DNA of 53,488 nt from an uncultured Eubacterium sp. (GCA_910586445.1 CAJUHV010000002.1:79194-132681), one strand, 5' to 3'. Positions 8,797-16,932 are shown, counted from the first letter of the stretch. Notes: generated from the letters alone by a model not told the origin. Numbers and translations are program-made.

Positions 8797-9981
8797 ATGA
8801 AATGTCCAAAATGCGGAACAGATCTGCCGGATTCCAGCCAGCTCTGCACAAAGTGCGGCAGCGAGGTTTCGCAGAACTTTAACTACAGTAATATGGAAAA
8901 TGAGCTGTTAAACACAGTATTAGAGGAGGAGGCGATAAACGGTATGTCCGAAAAATCCATGCTATATCAGCAGCAGGAACCAGATGATGATGACTATGAG
9001 GAAGAGTTTTATGGGAAAGAATCCAAAAAACAGCCCGGCAGGCTGGCAGCAGCCCTTTTGACAAGCGCGGCAGTATTTGCCGGTGCAGTGTTTTTCCTGC
9101 GGACTTTCCCGACAGAGATTACTTATAAAAAAATAGAGTCTGAATACCAGAACTGCTTAAAGCTGATGTCGCAAAAAGATTATGAAGAAGCTGCCAAATA
9201 TGTGGAAAGGCTGCTTGACGAAGACGCAGAAAATCTGGAATATCTGGCTCTGAAAAATACGATATGCGAAAAAACAGGCAGCAGCAAATCACAGATGAAG
9301 GTATTAAAAAAGATCATTGCAGCGGATGCGGATAATTATGCGGCATATGAGCAGCTGCTGCAGCTGTATCTGGCAAAAGATAATTTAAACGAGATCAAAA
9401 AAATGTCGGAAGATGCGCCAAATGCAGCGATTGCAGCGATGCTGAAAGCATATCTGGTCGATGCCCCTTATCTGGAGCTGACGCCGGGTGTCTATGATAC
9501 GATTCAAGAGCTTGTCATCACGAGTGAGGGCGGACATGAGATCTATTATACGCTGGATGGGTCATCACCAAAAGAAAACGGCACCCTGTATACAGGGCCG
9601 ATTTTGCTGGAGCAGGATCATTTTTATACCGTAAAGGCTGTCTGCAAAAACAGCCGGGGATCATATGGAGATGAATCTTTTGGTGAATATCAGATCGGTA
9701 TCAACGCCGTAAGGCCGACGCCTGCCGAAATTGAACAGCCGGCAGTTTATCCTGACGCAGGTGAATACAGTACTCCGCAGATGATCAATATCGATGTTCC
9801 GATCGGATATCAGGCATATTATAGCTGGTCGCTTGGAACGGAGCTGACGCCGCAGAACGGCACATTGTTTGTAGGCGGCATTTCCATGCCGGAAGGGGAT
9901 TCGACCCTGTCGGTAATTGTGACAGACGGAAACGGAAACAGCAGTCCGGTAAAACAGGTTGCTTATAGCTATCAGCCTTAA
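8797..9981 (+). CDS. Zinc-ribbon, single-TM protein with TPR-like helices and two chitobiase-like C-terminal domains
   Basis: The 394-residue protein begins with a zinc ribbon (C3, C6, C17, C20), followed by an acidic stretch (about 60-72) and one membrane segment (about 82-101). A helical TPR-like region follows (about 113-215), and the C-terminal half holds two beta-sandwich-like units. The first (about 225-300, containing IYYTLDGS and TVKAVCKNSRG) matches the chitobiase/beta-hexosaminidase C-terminal type; the second (about 310-394) is more divergent. The layout suggests a cytosolic zinc ribbon and an extracytoplasmic sensor or binding part. Function is unknown. AAGGAGG lies 11 nt upstream, overlapping the end of folD. 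Confidence 0.75.
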   Translation: MKCPKCGTDLPDSSQLCTKCGSEVSQNFNYSNMENELLNTVLEEEAINGMSEKSMLYQQQEPDDDDYEEEFYGKESKKQPGRLAAALLTSAAVFAGAVFFLRTFPTEITYKKIESEYQNCLKLMSQKDYEEAAKYVERLLDEDAENLEYLALKNTICEKTGSSKSQMKVLKKIIAADADNYAAYEQLLQLYLAKDNLNEIKKMSEDAPNAAIAAMLKAYLVDAPYLELTPGVYDTIQELVITSEGGHEIYYTLDGSSPKENGTLYTGPILLEQDHFYTVKAVCKNSRGSYGDESFGEYQIGINAVRPTPAEIEQPAVYPDAGEYSTPQMINIDVPIGYQAYYSWSLGTELTPQNGTLFVGGISMPEGDSTLSVIVTDGNGNSSPVKQVAYSYQP

Positions 9982-10004
9982 ATTAAAATATAACATTTAA
10001 AACA

Positions 10005-10063
10005 TTATGTTTTGACTGCGCAGATCCCCCATGTATCCAGCATATGCGCAGCCAAAAACATAA
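10005..10063. terminator. Long hairpin between convergent genes (bidirectional terminator candidate)
   Basis: An 18/19-nt imperfect inverted repeat (10005-10022 with 10045-10063) separates the plus-strand zinc-ribbon/TPR gene from minus-strand xpt. On the minus strand the stem is followed by a U-rich tract, as expected for ending xpt transcripts. The plus strand has a weaker tail. Confidence 0.55.
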
Positions 10064-10078
10064 CATTGTGCAGATATG

Positions 10079-10651
10079 TTATTTTACCAGCTCAATTACA
10101 TCTTTCCCCAGCTTTGAAATCCGTACCTGCGAATAAATATAAAAGCCCTGTTCCTCCAGCTTTGTACGTCCCGGCTGAAACGTTTTTTCGATTAAGATGC
10201 CAATGCCTGCTATCGTAGCATGGGCTTTGCGGATCAGGCGGACTGCACCTGTGGCAGCTTCGCCGTTTGCTAAAAAATCATCTATGATCAGCACATGGTC
10301 TTGATCGCTGATCAGATGTGTTGCCAGAGTCAGCTCATAGCTGATTCCTTTTGTATAGGAAGTGACGATTGTCTGATACATGTTTTCATTCAGAACCTTT
10401 GACGGAGATTTCTTCAGCACCAGCAGCGGGACTTGAAGCGCTAAAGCAGTCATCATGGCCGGCGCGATGCCGGAGCTTTCAATGGTAGCGACTTTTGTAA
10501 TGCCATGTTCCTTAAAATGGCCGGCAAAATCCTCACCAATTGCTTTCATTAAGTCCGGATCGATTTGATGATTAATAAAGCTGTCCACCTTTAAGATGTT
10601 TTCGCTGACAGCAATTCCTTCAGCCAGTACTTTTTCTTCCAGTAATTTCAT
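10079..10651 (-). CDS. xpt: Xanthine phosphoribosyltransferase
   Basis: The 190-residue type I phosphoribosyltransferase converts xanthine and PRPP to XMP for purine salvage. The PRPP-binding loop VLIIDDFLANGEAA is at 120-133, with adjacent aspartates D124-D125. The N-terminus MKLLEEKVLAEG is typical of Xpt rather than adenine or hypoxanthine enzymes. AGGAGG precedes the ATG. It lies 22 nt downstream of a zinc-ribbon membrane gene on the same strand, so the two are probably one transcript. No purine-riboswitch consensus was seen upstream of either gene, unlike the classical xpt-pbuX arrangement. Confidence 0.93.
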   Translation of the reverse strand: MKLLEEKVLAEGIAVSENILKVDSFINHQIDPDLMKAIGEDFAGHFKEHGITKVATIESSGIAPAMMTALALQVPLLVLKKSPSKVLNENMYQTIVTSYTKGISYELTLATHLISDQDHVLIIDDFLANGEAATGAVRLIRKAHATIAGIGILIEKTFQPGRTKLEEQGFYIYSQVRISKLGKDVIELVK

Positions 10652-10673
10652 ATTTATCCTCCTTGCTTATCCA

Positions 10674-11330
10674 TCATTCATCCTGAGGAAACAGATCCTC
10701 ATAGAATAGTTCCGTTAAAAAATCTAAAAAAGAATCCTCGTAATCTGGAAACTGGGATTCCAACTGATGTTTCATAAATGAACTTCTTTGAAAATATTTT
10801 TTCTGCACCGCATCCGATTCATTAATGTCGAGCGTTACGTCAATGGCTTTTGCAGAATAGTTATCGTAAAACCATTTTTTTGCCGCCTCCATTTCACGCT
10901 GCTCGGTAAGCACCTGTTCTTTCAGGCTGCCCAGCTGCAGATACGACCGCAGGCCGATGATTAAAAAGATCAGGAACATGCCGCCCATTACAATGCCCAT
11001 AAGCCCTTTCATATATGCGGCGAACTGCAGAGGGATCACGCCTGCCAGTGCGAGGGCTAAAAACAGTATGCCGCCTGCCCCGACCAGCAAAAAGGAATAG
11101 GCAGTAGATTTCATATCGTCGTATTTGGTGCTTTTTTCTACATATGCATTGTTGCCGTCCGACAGCGCCTGCAGGTTTTCACGGCCGTCTATGTGATTGT
11201 AAATCCTGGCCTTTTCTTCGGCAGGCGAGGAATCTACCTCAACAGGCAGCTTATTTTCTAACAATGCCTTACACGTCGGGCATACGGTAATGCCGTCACG
11301 GTATTCCGACTTACATTTTGGACACCACAT
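10674..11330 (-). CDS. Zinc-ribbon membrane protein of unknown function
   Basis: The 218-residue protein has an N-terminal zinc ribbon (C3, C6, C17, C20) and two predicted membrane helices (about 75-98 and 110-131). An acidic C-terminal region of about 80 residues is rich in Phe and Tyr. The start is set by AGGAGGA 6 nt upstream. The zinc-ribbon design resembles the protein encoded at 8797-9981, but the rest differs. I recognise no enzymatic motif. It is the first gene of a likely two-gene transcript with xpt; no functional link is evident. Confidence 0.7.
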   Translation of the reverse strand: MWCPKCKSEYRDGITVCPTCKALLENKLPVEVDSSPAEEKARIYNHIDGRENLQALSDGNNAYVEKSTKYDDMKSTAYSFLLVGAGGILFLALALAGVIPLQFAAYMKGLMGIVMGGMFLIFLIIGLRSYLQLGSLKEQVLTEQREMEAAKKWFYDNYSAKAIDVTLDINESDAVQKKYFQRSSFMKHQLESQFPDYEDSFLDFLTELFYEDLFPQDE

Positions 11331-11379
11331 AATCTTCCTCCTGTATTCGATGTTTGTTACGTAGTTGTGAATAACAGTT

Positions 11380-11413
11380 ATTATATCACATTTTTACATA
11401 AAATCTATGTCAA
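11380..11413 (-). promoter_or_regulatory. Candidate promoter for the zinc-ribbon gene and xpt
   Basis: On the minus strand an extended -10, TGATATAAT, covers TATAAT at 11380-11385. A perfect TTGACA is at 11408-11413, but the 22-nt spacer is too long for ideal use, so the extended -10 is probably the main determinant. Confidence 0.45.
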
Positions 11414-11478
11414 ATTTAAAGTTTCAAATTTTATGGCGTGCCTAAATGCGCGCACAAAAATAAATAGGGGTAAAATAT

Positions 11479-11970
11479 ATGAAAAATACAATGACCATCT
11501 CACTATTAGCAGTTGGAAAAATAAAGGAGCCTTTTTACCAGGCAGCCATACAGGAATTTCAAAAACGTCTGGGCCGGTATGTCAATTTAAACATTGTCGA
11601 GGTTGACGATGAAAAAACGCCGGATAGCGCAAAGGAAAATGAACAAAAACTGATCAAGAAAAAAGAAGCAGAGCGGCTGATTAAGCAGATCCGCAAAGAA
11701 GCCTATGTGATCGCACTAGCGATTGAAGGCAGGATGCTTGATTCCGTAGAACTGTCCGAAAAAATCCGGCTGCTCGGCGTCAATGGAAAAAACCATATTG
11801 TATTTATTATCGGAGGCTCGTTAGGACTGTCCGATGAAATACTAAAGCAGGCAGATTTCTGCCTGAGTTTTTCCAAGATGACGTTTCCACATCAGCTTAT
11901 GCGCATTATTTTGCTGGAACAGATTTACCGGAGCTTTCGGATTATGAACCATGAGCCATATCACAAGTAA
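11479..11970 (+). CDS. rlmH: 23S rRNA (pseudouridine1915-N3)-methyltransferase
   Basis: The 163-residue SPOUT-fold methyltransferase modifies helix 69 of 23S rRNA. It shows the AVGKIKEP N-terminus, the knot-forming FIIGGSLGLSDEIL segment, LSFSKMTFPHQLMRIILLEQIYR, and the invariant C-terminal HEPYHK. Length is close to the usual 155-160; an in-frame ATG at 11491 would give 159 residues. AGGGG upstream favours 11479. It starts divergently from the zinc-ribbon gene and is followed by a good terminator, so it is probably monocistronic. Confidence 0.96.
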   Translation: MKNTMTISLLAVGKIKEPFYQAAIQEFQKRLGRYVNLNIVEVDDEKTPDSAKENEQKLIKKKEAERLIKQIRKEAYVIALAIEGRMLDSVELSEKIRLLGVNGKNHIVFIIGGSLGLSDEILKQADFCLSFSKMTFPHQLMRIILLEQIYRSFRIMNHEPYHK

Positions 11971-11991
11971 GGCAGAAATTTAAGTGCCAGC

Positions 11992-12024
11992 AAAAGAAAG
12001 CACGCTGTGCGAACTTTCTTTTTT
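11992..12024 (+). terminator. Intrinsic terminator of rlmH
   Basis: A 9-bp stem (11992-12000 with 12014-12022) encloses a GC-rich loop that can form its own small CAC/GTG hairpin, and is followed by a T run. The inner 23 nt closely resemble, in opposite orientation, the hairpin at 23274-23296. Confidence 0.8.
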
Positions 12025-12090
12025 CATAAATAAAAAAACGAAGTGGCTTTTGGTACAGAATATGATACTATATAGGCAGGAGGTAATTCC

Positions 12091-12539
12091 ATGAATATAG
12101 ATACAGCCTCCGCAAAAAATATTTATGCAGCAGATGGGAAGGCCAGGTACGATGCTGCCTGTAAGCGGCTGCCTTCAGAAAAAATTATTTTAGCATGGAT
12201 TATGAAGAACTGCATAGAAAAATACCGTGACTGCGGCGTGGATGAGATTGCTAAAAATTATATTGAGGAGGTGTGTCTACACTAGAGCGTGTTTGAAAAA
12301 TGCTTTCTGTGAGATGTGTTTCACACTTAGTGGAGAATTTATCCCAAATTTATGAGGCATAGCGGGCTATGTTGATTAAATTTGGGATGAATTATCCGCA
12401 AAGTGGGGAGTGCAGATCACAGGAATGATTTTTCAAACACGCTCTAAAAGAGTTGAAGGCAGGGGATGATATTATCGTAAGCAAGATTCGTGAAAAATTT
12501 GATTTAACAGAAGAAACAGCTAAAACATACTTAAAATAA
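12091..12539 (+). pseudogene. Remnant of a PD-(D/E)XK (Rpn-type) transposase-like gene, interrupted by a foldback element
   Basis: The first 64 codons (12091-12285) begin after a good GCAGGAGG site and encode a helical segment, KRLPSEKIILAWIMKNC, then YRDCGVDEIAKNYIE. This resembles the N-terminus of PD-(D/E)XK nuclease family transposase proteins common in Lachnospiraceae. The reading ends at TAG, which is the first three bases of the inserted element at 12283. After the element, 12447-12539 encodes KELKAGDDIIVSKIREKF and then a short tail ending in TAA, like the family's C-terminus. Joining the two sides without the element restores one frame, but only about 94 codons remain where the family has roughly 280. 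The nuclease core is therefore missing. The family assignment is from recollection of sequence style and is moderately sure. Confidence 0.6.
12283..12446. mobile_element. 164-bp foldback (MITE-like) element
   Basis: The ends are perfect 19-nt inverted repeats (12283-12301 and 12428-12446) beginning TAGAGCGTGTTTG. The two halves can be aligned as imperfect inverted copies almost to the centre, where GCATAGC and GCTATG pair around GG. The element carries no ORF. Flanking TA could be part of the end or a target duplication. The first 26 nt after the initial TA recur exactly at 29851-29876 in another intergenic region, which supports a mobile repeat family. Confidence 0.7.
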
Positions 12540-12612
12540 GTTTGTTTGCAGAGCAGTATCATAAATAAGAATAGTCTTTACACTCATACAGATATTTAGT
12601 ATAATATATTTA

Positions 12613-12720
12613 TACATATGAAATTTTAGTGTATACAGTAATTTGTTATATTTACATACGAAATTTTAATGTATGCAGCAGTATAATATATAAAACAATG
12701 TTAAAATTTGACGTATGCAG
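12613..12720. repeat. 40-nt imperfect tandem repeat upstream of the neuB-like gene
   Basis: A 25-nt sequence around GAAATTTTAGTG at 12613-12637 recurs at 12653-12677 with four changes, and a shorter third copy covers 12703-12720, giving a period of about 40-43 nt. The whole stretch 12540-12754 lacks a gene; it holds these repeats and TATA-like strings (for example TATAAT at 12682-12687) that may drive the next gene. Confidence 0.55.
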
Positions 12721-12754
12721 CTAAATACTCCATATGGAAAGGAGCTGACGGTGT

Positions 12755-13564
12755 ATGAGGACTTTTATAACAGCAGAAATAGGGATTAATCATAATGGCA
12801 GTGTAGATCTTGCAAAAAGGCTGATTGACGCAGCGGTTATGGCAGGATGTGACGCAGTGAAGTTTCGGAAAAAAGCAGGCAGCAGCGGCCATGAGTCATC
12901 GGAAGAAGCGCATCTGGAGCATACACTGTGCGGGGAAGGCAGTCTTGAATTTGGGAAGGCAGAATATGATGAAATAGATGCATACTGCAAAGCAAAAAAT
13001 GTCGATTGGTATGCCTCTGCATATGATATAGACTCGCAGCTGTTTCTCAGGCAGTATGATTTGAAATATAATAAAATCGCCTCTCCTATGCTGGTCAATG
13101 ATGAGCTGCTTGAAACAGTAGCGGAAGAAAAAAAATATACCTTTATGGCGACTGGAATGAGCACATTTGAAGAGATTGACCATGCAGTGGATGTATTCCG
13201 TAAGCATGACTGTCCGTTTGAGCTGATGCACTGCAACAGTGCCTATCCTATGGTAAGCATTGATGCAAACCTGCGCCTGATTCACAAATTAAAAGAACGG
13301 TATCACTGCAAAGTAGGCTACAGCGGACATGAGATCGGTACTCTGGTCAGCACATGCGCGGTTGCGATGGGTGCGACTTCGGTAGAGCGTCATATTACGC
13401 TGAATAAGACGCTGCCGGGAACAGAGCAGAAGCCTTCTATCGAACCTGTAGAATTATGGAAACTTGTAAAAGATATCCGCGAGGCAGAGCTGATCATGGG
13501 AAACGGCGAAAAAGTATTTTCAGAAGCAGAGCTTGCGCTTAGAAAAAAATACAGGAATAAATAG
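12755..13564 (+). CDS. Orphan NeuB-like sialic-acid synthase family protein lacking the SAF domain
   Basis: The 269-residue protein is a TIM barrel of the NeuB family, which condenses PEP with an N-acetyl-hexosamine to make nonulosonic acids. It has the EIGINHNG start, KFRKK where the family usually has KFQ, LMHCNSAYP (metal-ligand His159) and VGYSGHEIG (His192). A typical NeuB is 330-350 residues because of a C-terminal SAF (antifreeze-like) domain that completes the partner's active site; that domain is absent. No neuA, neuC or other nonulosonate genes are nearby. The substrate is therefore unknown. AAAGGAG lies 10 nt upstream. Confidence 0.75.
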   Translation: MRTFITAEIGINHNGSVDLAKRLIDAAVMAGCDAVKFRKKAGSSGHESSEEAHLEHTLCGEGSLEFGKAEYDEIDAYCKAKNVDWYASAYDIDSQLFLRQYDLKYNKIASPMLVNDELLETVAEEKKYTFMATGMSTFEEIDHAVDVFRKHDCPFELMHCNSAYPMVSIDANLRLIHKLKERYHCKVGYSGHEIGTLVSTCAVAMGATSVERHITLNKTLPGTEQKPSIEPVELWKLVKDIREAELIMGNGEKVFSEAELALRKKYRNK

Positions 13565-13624
13565 TATTTTAGATGTGCCAGACTGATGCCGCAGCAGCAC
13601 ACGCTGACCTTAATAAGAATGGAT

Positions 13625-13657
13625 AAGGGATTAGAGTACAGTTCTAATCCCTTGTTT
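13625..13657 (+). terminator. Terminator-like hairpin after the neuB-like gene
   Basis: A perfect 11-bp stem (13625-13635 with 13643-13653) with a 7-nt loop is followed by GTTTG. The T tract is short, so termination efficiency is uncertain. Confidence 0.55.
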
Positions 13658-13719
13658 GAATGTAATACTAAAAATAATATATAACTAAGATATGCAATAT
13701 ATAAAAAGGAGAAGCCTGT

Positions 13720-14208
13720 ATGGCAAGAAGGGATAAAATCAATTATTACTTAGATCTGGCAGATGTAGTATCCAAGCGGTGCACCTGTCTGCGCAGGCAT
13801 TATGGCGCTGTAATTGTAAAAAATGATGAGGTCATATCGACTGGTTATGTGGGAGCACCCCGCGGCCGCAAAAATTGTACAGACTTAGGATACTGCCTGC
13901 GCCAGAAGATGAACATACCAAGAGGGGAGCGGTACGAACTATGCCGCAGCGTCCATGCAGAAGCAAATGCCATTATCAGCGCGGAGCGCGAGAAAATGAT
14001 CGGGGCTACGATGTATCTGTCCGGGCGTGAAGCAGATACCGGCGAATATATTCAAAATTCCAACAGCTGCTCCATGTGCAAGCGGCTGATCATCAATGCA
14101 GGCATCAGCAGTGTTTTTATCCGGGATACGGACGATTCCTACCGCCATATCGACGTAAGCGACTGGATAGAACAGGATGAATCACTGGATGGTTCTTTTG
14201 GCTATTAA
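13720..14208 (+). CDS. comEB: dCMP deaminase family protein (ComEB-like)
   Basis: The 162-residue zinc-dependent deaminase supplies dUMP for thymidylate synthesis. The catalytic HAEANAI motif places zinc ligand H79 and proton-shuttle E81; CSMCKR gives C117 and C120. The N-terminal RCTCLRRHYGAVIVKNDEVISTGY is the classical ComEB/dCMP-deaminase opening. Length is normal. AAAAGGAG precedes the ATG. It is flanked by the accessory island on one side and the yqfC operon on the other, and appears to be transcribed alone. Confidence 0.92.
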   Translation: MARRDKINYYLDLADVVSKRCTCLRRHYGAVIVKNDEVISTGYVGAPRGRKNCTDLGYCLRQKMNIPRGERYELCRSVHAEANAIISAEREKMIGATMYLSGREADTGEYIQNSNSCSMCKRLIINAGISSVFIRDTDDSYRHIDVSDWIEQDESLDGSFGY

Positions 14209-14215
14209 ATTTCAC

Positions 14216-14244
14216 ACATACCGGTTTTTGGTGCTGCATAGAAT
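14216..14244 (+). promoter_or_regulatory. Candidate sigma-E type promoter for yqfC-yqfD
   Basis: CATAGAAT at 14237-14244 fits the sigma-E -10 pattern CATANNNT, and ATA at 14218-14220 sits about 16 nt upstream, as in mother-cell promoters. In Bacillus the yqfC-yqfD genes are sigma-E dependent, which makes this plausible. The remaining gap to yqfC contains CCCGGCCGGG at 14280-14289, a short palindrome. Confidence 0.3.
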
Positions 14245-14343
14245 AGTGTTAATAGTATTAATATTATGGATGCGGATACCCGGCCGGGTCATTGTGTAAA
14301 TGCATTCTGACGGGTAAATCTAAACCGTATCACTGGAGCCGTT

Positions 14344-14631
14344 ATGAGAAAACGAACCAGCCGGTCCGGCGGAATAAAAGAGAATATGATCCGGGCATTT
14401 GAACTGCCCGCGGATCTGGCTTATGGCAGCGTGCTGCTGTCTGTTACCGGCCAGAATGAACTGTTAATTGAAAATTACCGCGGGATTTTAGAATATAAGG
14501 AAAACCATATCCGCATTCAGGCAAAGGACTGCAGGATTCTGATTATCGGGAAACGGCTGCAGGTAGAATATTACACCAATGAAGAAATGAAAATCAAGGG
14601 ATTTATAGAACAGATTATTTATGAAAACTGA
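14344..14631 (+). CDS. yqfC: Sporulation protein YqfC
   Basis: The 95-residue YabP/YqfC family protein is rich in beta strands. It has the pattern ELP-DLAYGS, LLIENYRGILEYKENHI and a C-terminal IKGFIEQI. It is expected to be a small membrane-associated mother-cell sporulation factor. A GGAG 6 nt upstream supports the ATG. It is 8 nt from yqfD, with which it forms the conserved spore operon pair. The biochemical role is unknown even in Bacillus. Confidence 0.88.
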   Translation: MRKRTSRSGGIKENMIRAFELPADLAYGSVLLSVTGQNELLIENYRGILEYKENHIRIQAKDCRILIIGKRLQVEYYTNEEMKIKGFIEQIIYEN

Positions 14632-14639
14632 GGTGTAGC

Positions 14640-15914
14640 ATGCTGTTGCGTCTGATCAAATATGTACGCGGATATGTAGAAGTAGCGTTGTGGGGCTATG
14701 CGCCAGAACGGTTTTTAAATTTGTGCAGCAATCATGAAATCCTTATATGGGAGCTGCGCCAGCAGGGGGATGTCTATTATTTTAAGATATCGGTGGAGGG
14801 ATTCCGGTGCCTGAAACCGCTGCTGAAAAAATCCGGCACACATATCCGTATTATGGGCAAAAGCGGAATCCCGTTTTTTTTCTTCCGTTACCGCAAGCGT
14901 AAAATACTGTTTGCAGGCATTGTGGTCTGCATGGCATTATTGATTGCATTATCACGATTTATCTGGAAAATAAATATAAATGGCAATGACAGCGTGACAG
15001 ATGACAGCATGCTGCAGTTTCTGGAAGAAAAAAACAGCTCATACGGAACTCATATTTCCGATATTGACTGCACAAAATTAGAAGAAGAGATCCGCAGCTG
15101 TTTTGACAGTATTATCTGGACTTCCGTAAAACGCGAAGGCACAACTCTGACGGTAGATATCCAGGAAAATCTGGTCGTCGCAGATGACAGGGCAGATGCA
15201 AAGCTGCCCAAGGAGTTTCAAGACCAGCAGCAGAGCGGATACGACCTGCTCGCGCTGCATGACGGCACGATTGAAAGCATTTATGTACGTAAAGGGACTC
15301 CCTGTGTGAATCAGGGGGATTCTGTAAAAAAGGGGGATATCCTTGTCTCAGGCGCGCTGCCGATTTATGACGACAGCGGAACGGTCATCGACTATCAGTA
15401 CTGCACCGCGGATGCAGATATCCAGCTGAAGACGGAATACAAGTACCGTGACAGCTTTGAGGCTGCACATGAGGAAATTATATACAGCGGCCAGCAGCAG
15501 CACCGTTATGGTATCAGCATTACGGATTCGTATTTTCAATTTCCGTGGAAAAAGGTGTCATATGACAAATATACGGTGATGGACACAAAAAGCCAGCTGC
15601 GCATATGTGATTCATTTTATCTGCCAGTTTATTTTGTACGGCGTGTCTATGACGAATACGAATCCAGACAGGCGGTTTATTCAAGAGAAGAAGCAAAAAC
15701 ACATGCAGAGAAAAATTTTGCCAATTATTTGGAAAAATTAACACAAAAAGGTGTTCTCATTTTAGAAAAACATGTTATGATAAGAGCAGGCAAAAAAAAA
15801 TACACCGTATCGGGCAGCATTACTGTACTGGAAAATACATTTCAATATGCCACGACTACAGTACATGTACCGGATGCGGAAAATGAAGGGAATGCAGTAG
15901 ATGAGTCTGAATGA
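14640..15914 (+). CDS. yqfD: Sporulation protein YqfD
   Basis: The 424-residue protein has a soluble N-terminal part, a basic cluster RYRKRK, one membrane segment (about residues 88-107) and a large extracytoplasmic domain. VKREGTTLTVDIQENL and the KGTPCVNQGDSVKKGDILVSG segment (about residues 220-240, biotinyl/lipoyl-like beta hairpins) are typical of YqfD. Bacillus YqfD is about 400 residues and is made in the mother cell. It overlaps phoH by 14 nt, indicating translational coupling. Confidence 0.9.
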   Translation: MLLRLIKYVRGYVEVALWGYAPERFLNLCSNHEILIWELRQQGDVYYFKISVEGFRCLKPLLKKSGTHIRIMGKSGIPFFFFRYRKRKILFAGIVVCMALLIALSRFIWKININGNDSVTDDSMLQFLEEKNSSYGTHISDIDCTKLEEEIRSCFDSIIWTSVKREGTTLTVDIQENLVVADDRADAKLPKEFQDQQQSGYDLLALHDGTIESIYVRKGTPCVNQGDSVKKGDILVSGALPIYDDSGTVIDYQYCTADADIQLKTEYKYRDSFEAAHEEIIYSGQQQHRYGISITDSYFQFPWKKVSYDKYTVMDTKSQLRICDSFYLPVYFVRRVYDEYESRQAVYSREEAKTHAEKNFANYLEKLTQKGVLILEKHVMIRAGKKKYTVSGSITVLENTFQYATTTVHVPDAENEGNAVDESE

Positions 15915-16932
15915 GATATCTATGGAACTGCCGGCAGAACATATGACAAATGTATTCGGGCAGTTTGATTTATATGTAAAAAAAATTGAGCGCAGTCTGG
16001 GTGTAACAGTGATCTGCCGGGATGAGCAGGTAAAGATTTTAGGTGATTCTGCGCGTATATCCAATGCGAGACAAGTGCTTTCACAGCTGATCGATCTGTC
16101 TAAGCGCGGCAGTGCCATTACAGAACAGAATGTAGACTATGCGGTTTCTCTGGTCAAGGAAAAAGAAACGGTTACTCTTGCAGAAATCGATGACGAGTGC
16201 GTCGGCTATACGGTCAACGGCAAGCCGATCAAGCCGAAAACACTCGGCCAGAAAAAATATGTAGATTTCATTCATGACCGCATGATTGTATTTGGCACTG
16301 GCCCGGCAGGTACCGGAAAGACGTACCTGGCCATGGCTATGGCAGTGACATCCTTTAAAAAAGAGGAAACCGGACGCATTATCCTGACCCGTCCGGCAAT
16401 AGAAGCAGGAGAAAAGCTGGGGTTTCTGCCGGGAGACTTACAGAGCAAGGTAGATCCATACCTGCGCCCTTTATACGATGCCCTGCACCAGATTATGGGG
16501 GCAGATGCTTTTATGCGCAATATGGAAAAGGGGCTGATTGAAGTAGCTCCGCTTGCCTATATGCGCGGGCGCACGCTGGATAATTCTTTTATTATACTAG
16601 ATGAGGCACAAAATACAACGCCGGCACAGATGAAGATGTTTTTAACCCGTATCGGATTTGGGTCTAAAGTCGTCATAACGGGCGACGCCACGCAGAAAGA
16701 CCTGCCGCCCGATGCAAAATCCGGCTTGGACGTCGCACTGCAGGTATTGAAGAATGTCGAGGAAATCGGCATATGCGAGCTGTCCAGCAAGGATGTCGTA
16801 CGCCATCCGCTTGTACAAAAAATTGTAAACGCATATGAGATCTACGAAAAAAAGCAGGCTGGACATGCAGGGCATGACAGACGTTCCGAACGAATGAAAC
16901 AGAAAAAACAGGTGGCAAAATGGAAGGCATGA
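15901..16932 (+). CDS. phoH: PhoH-family P-loop ATPase
   Basis: The 343-residue protein has an N-terminal KH-like RNA-binding region (about residues 20-70) and a PhoH ATPase core. Walker A GPAGTGKT is at 134-141, followed by RPAIEAGEKLGFLPGD; Walker B FIILDEAQN is near 229-237. The C-terminus is basic (KQKKQVAKWKA). The family is linked to RNA metabolism and commonly sits next to ybeY, as here. It overlaps yqfD by 14 nt and the next gene by 13 nt, so the block is tightly coupled. Confidence 0.95.
   Translation: MSLNEISMELPAEHMTNVFGQFDLYVKKIERSLGVTVICRDEQVKILGDSARISNARQVLSQLIDLSKRGSAITEQNVDYAVSLVKEKETVTLAEIDDECVGYTVNGKPIKPKTLGQKKYVDFIHDRMIVFGTGPAGTGKTYLAMAMAVTSFKKEETGRIILTRPAIEAGEKLGFLPGDLQSKVDPYLRPLYDALHQIMGADAFMRNMEKGLIEVAPLAYMRGRTLDNSFIILDEAQNTTPAQMKMFLTRIGFGSKVVITGDATQKDLPPDAKSGLDVALQVLKNVEEIGICELSSKDVVRHPLVQKIVNAYEIYEKKQAGHAGHDRRSERMKQKKQVAKWKA

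Noticed and set aside
11331..11478. Purine riboswitch controlling xpt
   Set aside because: No purine-riboswitch consensus is seen on the minus strand, and a zinc-ribbon gene intervenes before xpt.
12091..12285. Intact small toxin or regulator gene
   Set aside because: The stop codon is supplied by the inserted element and the downstream fragment continues the same type of protein, so a broken gene is the simpler explanation.
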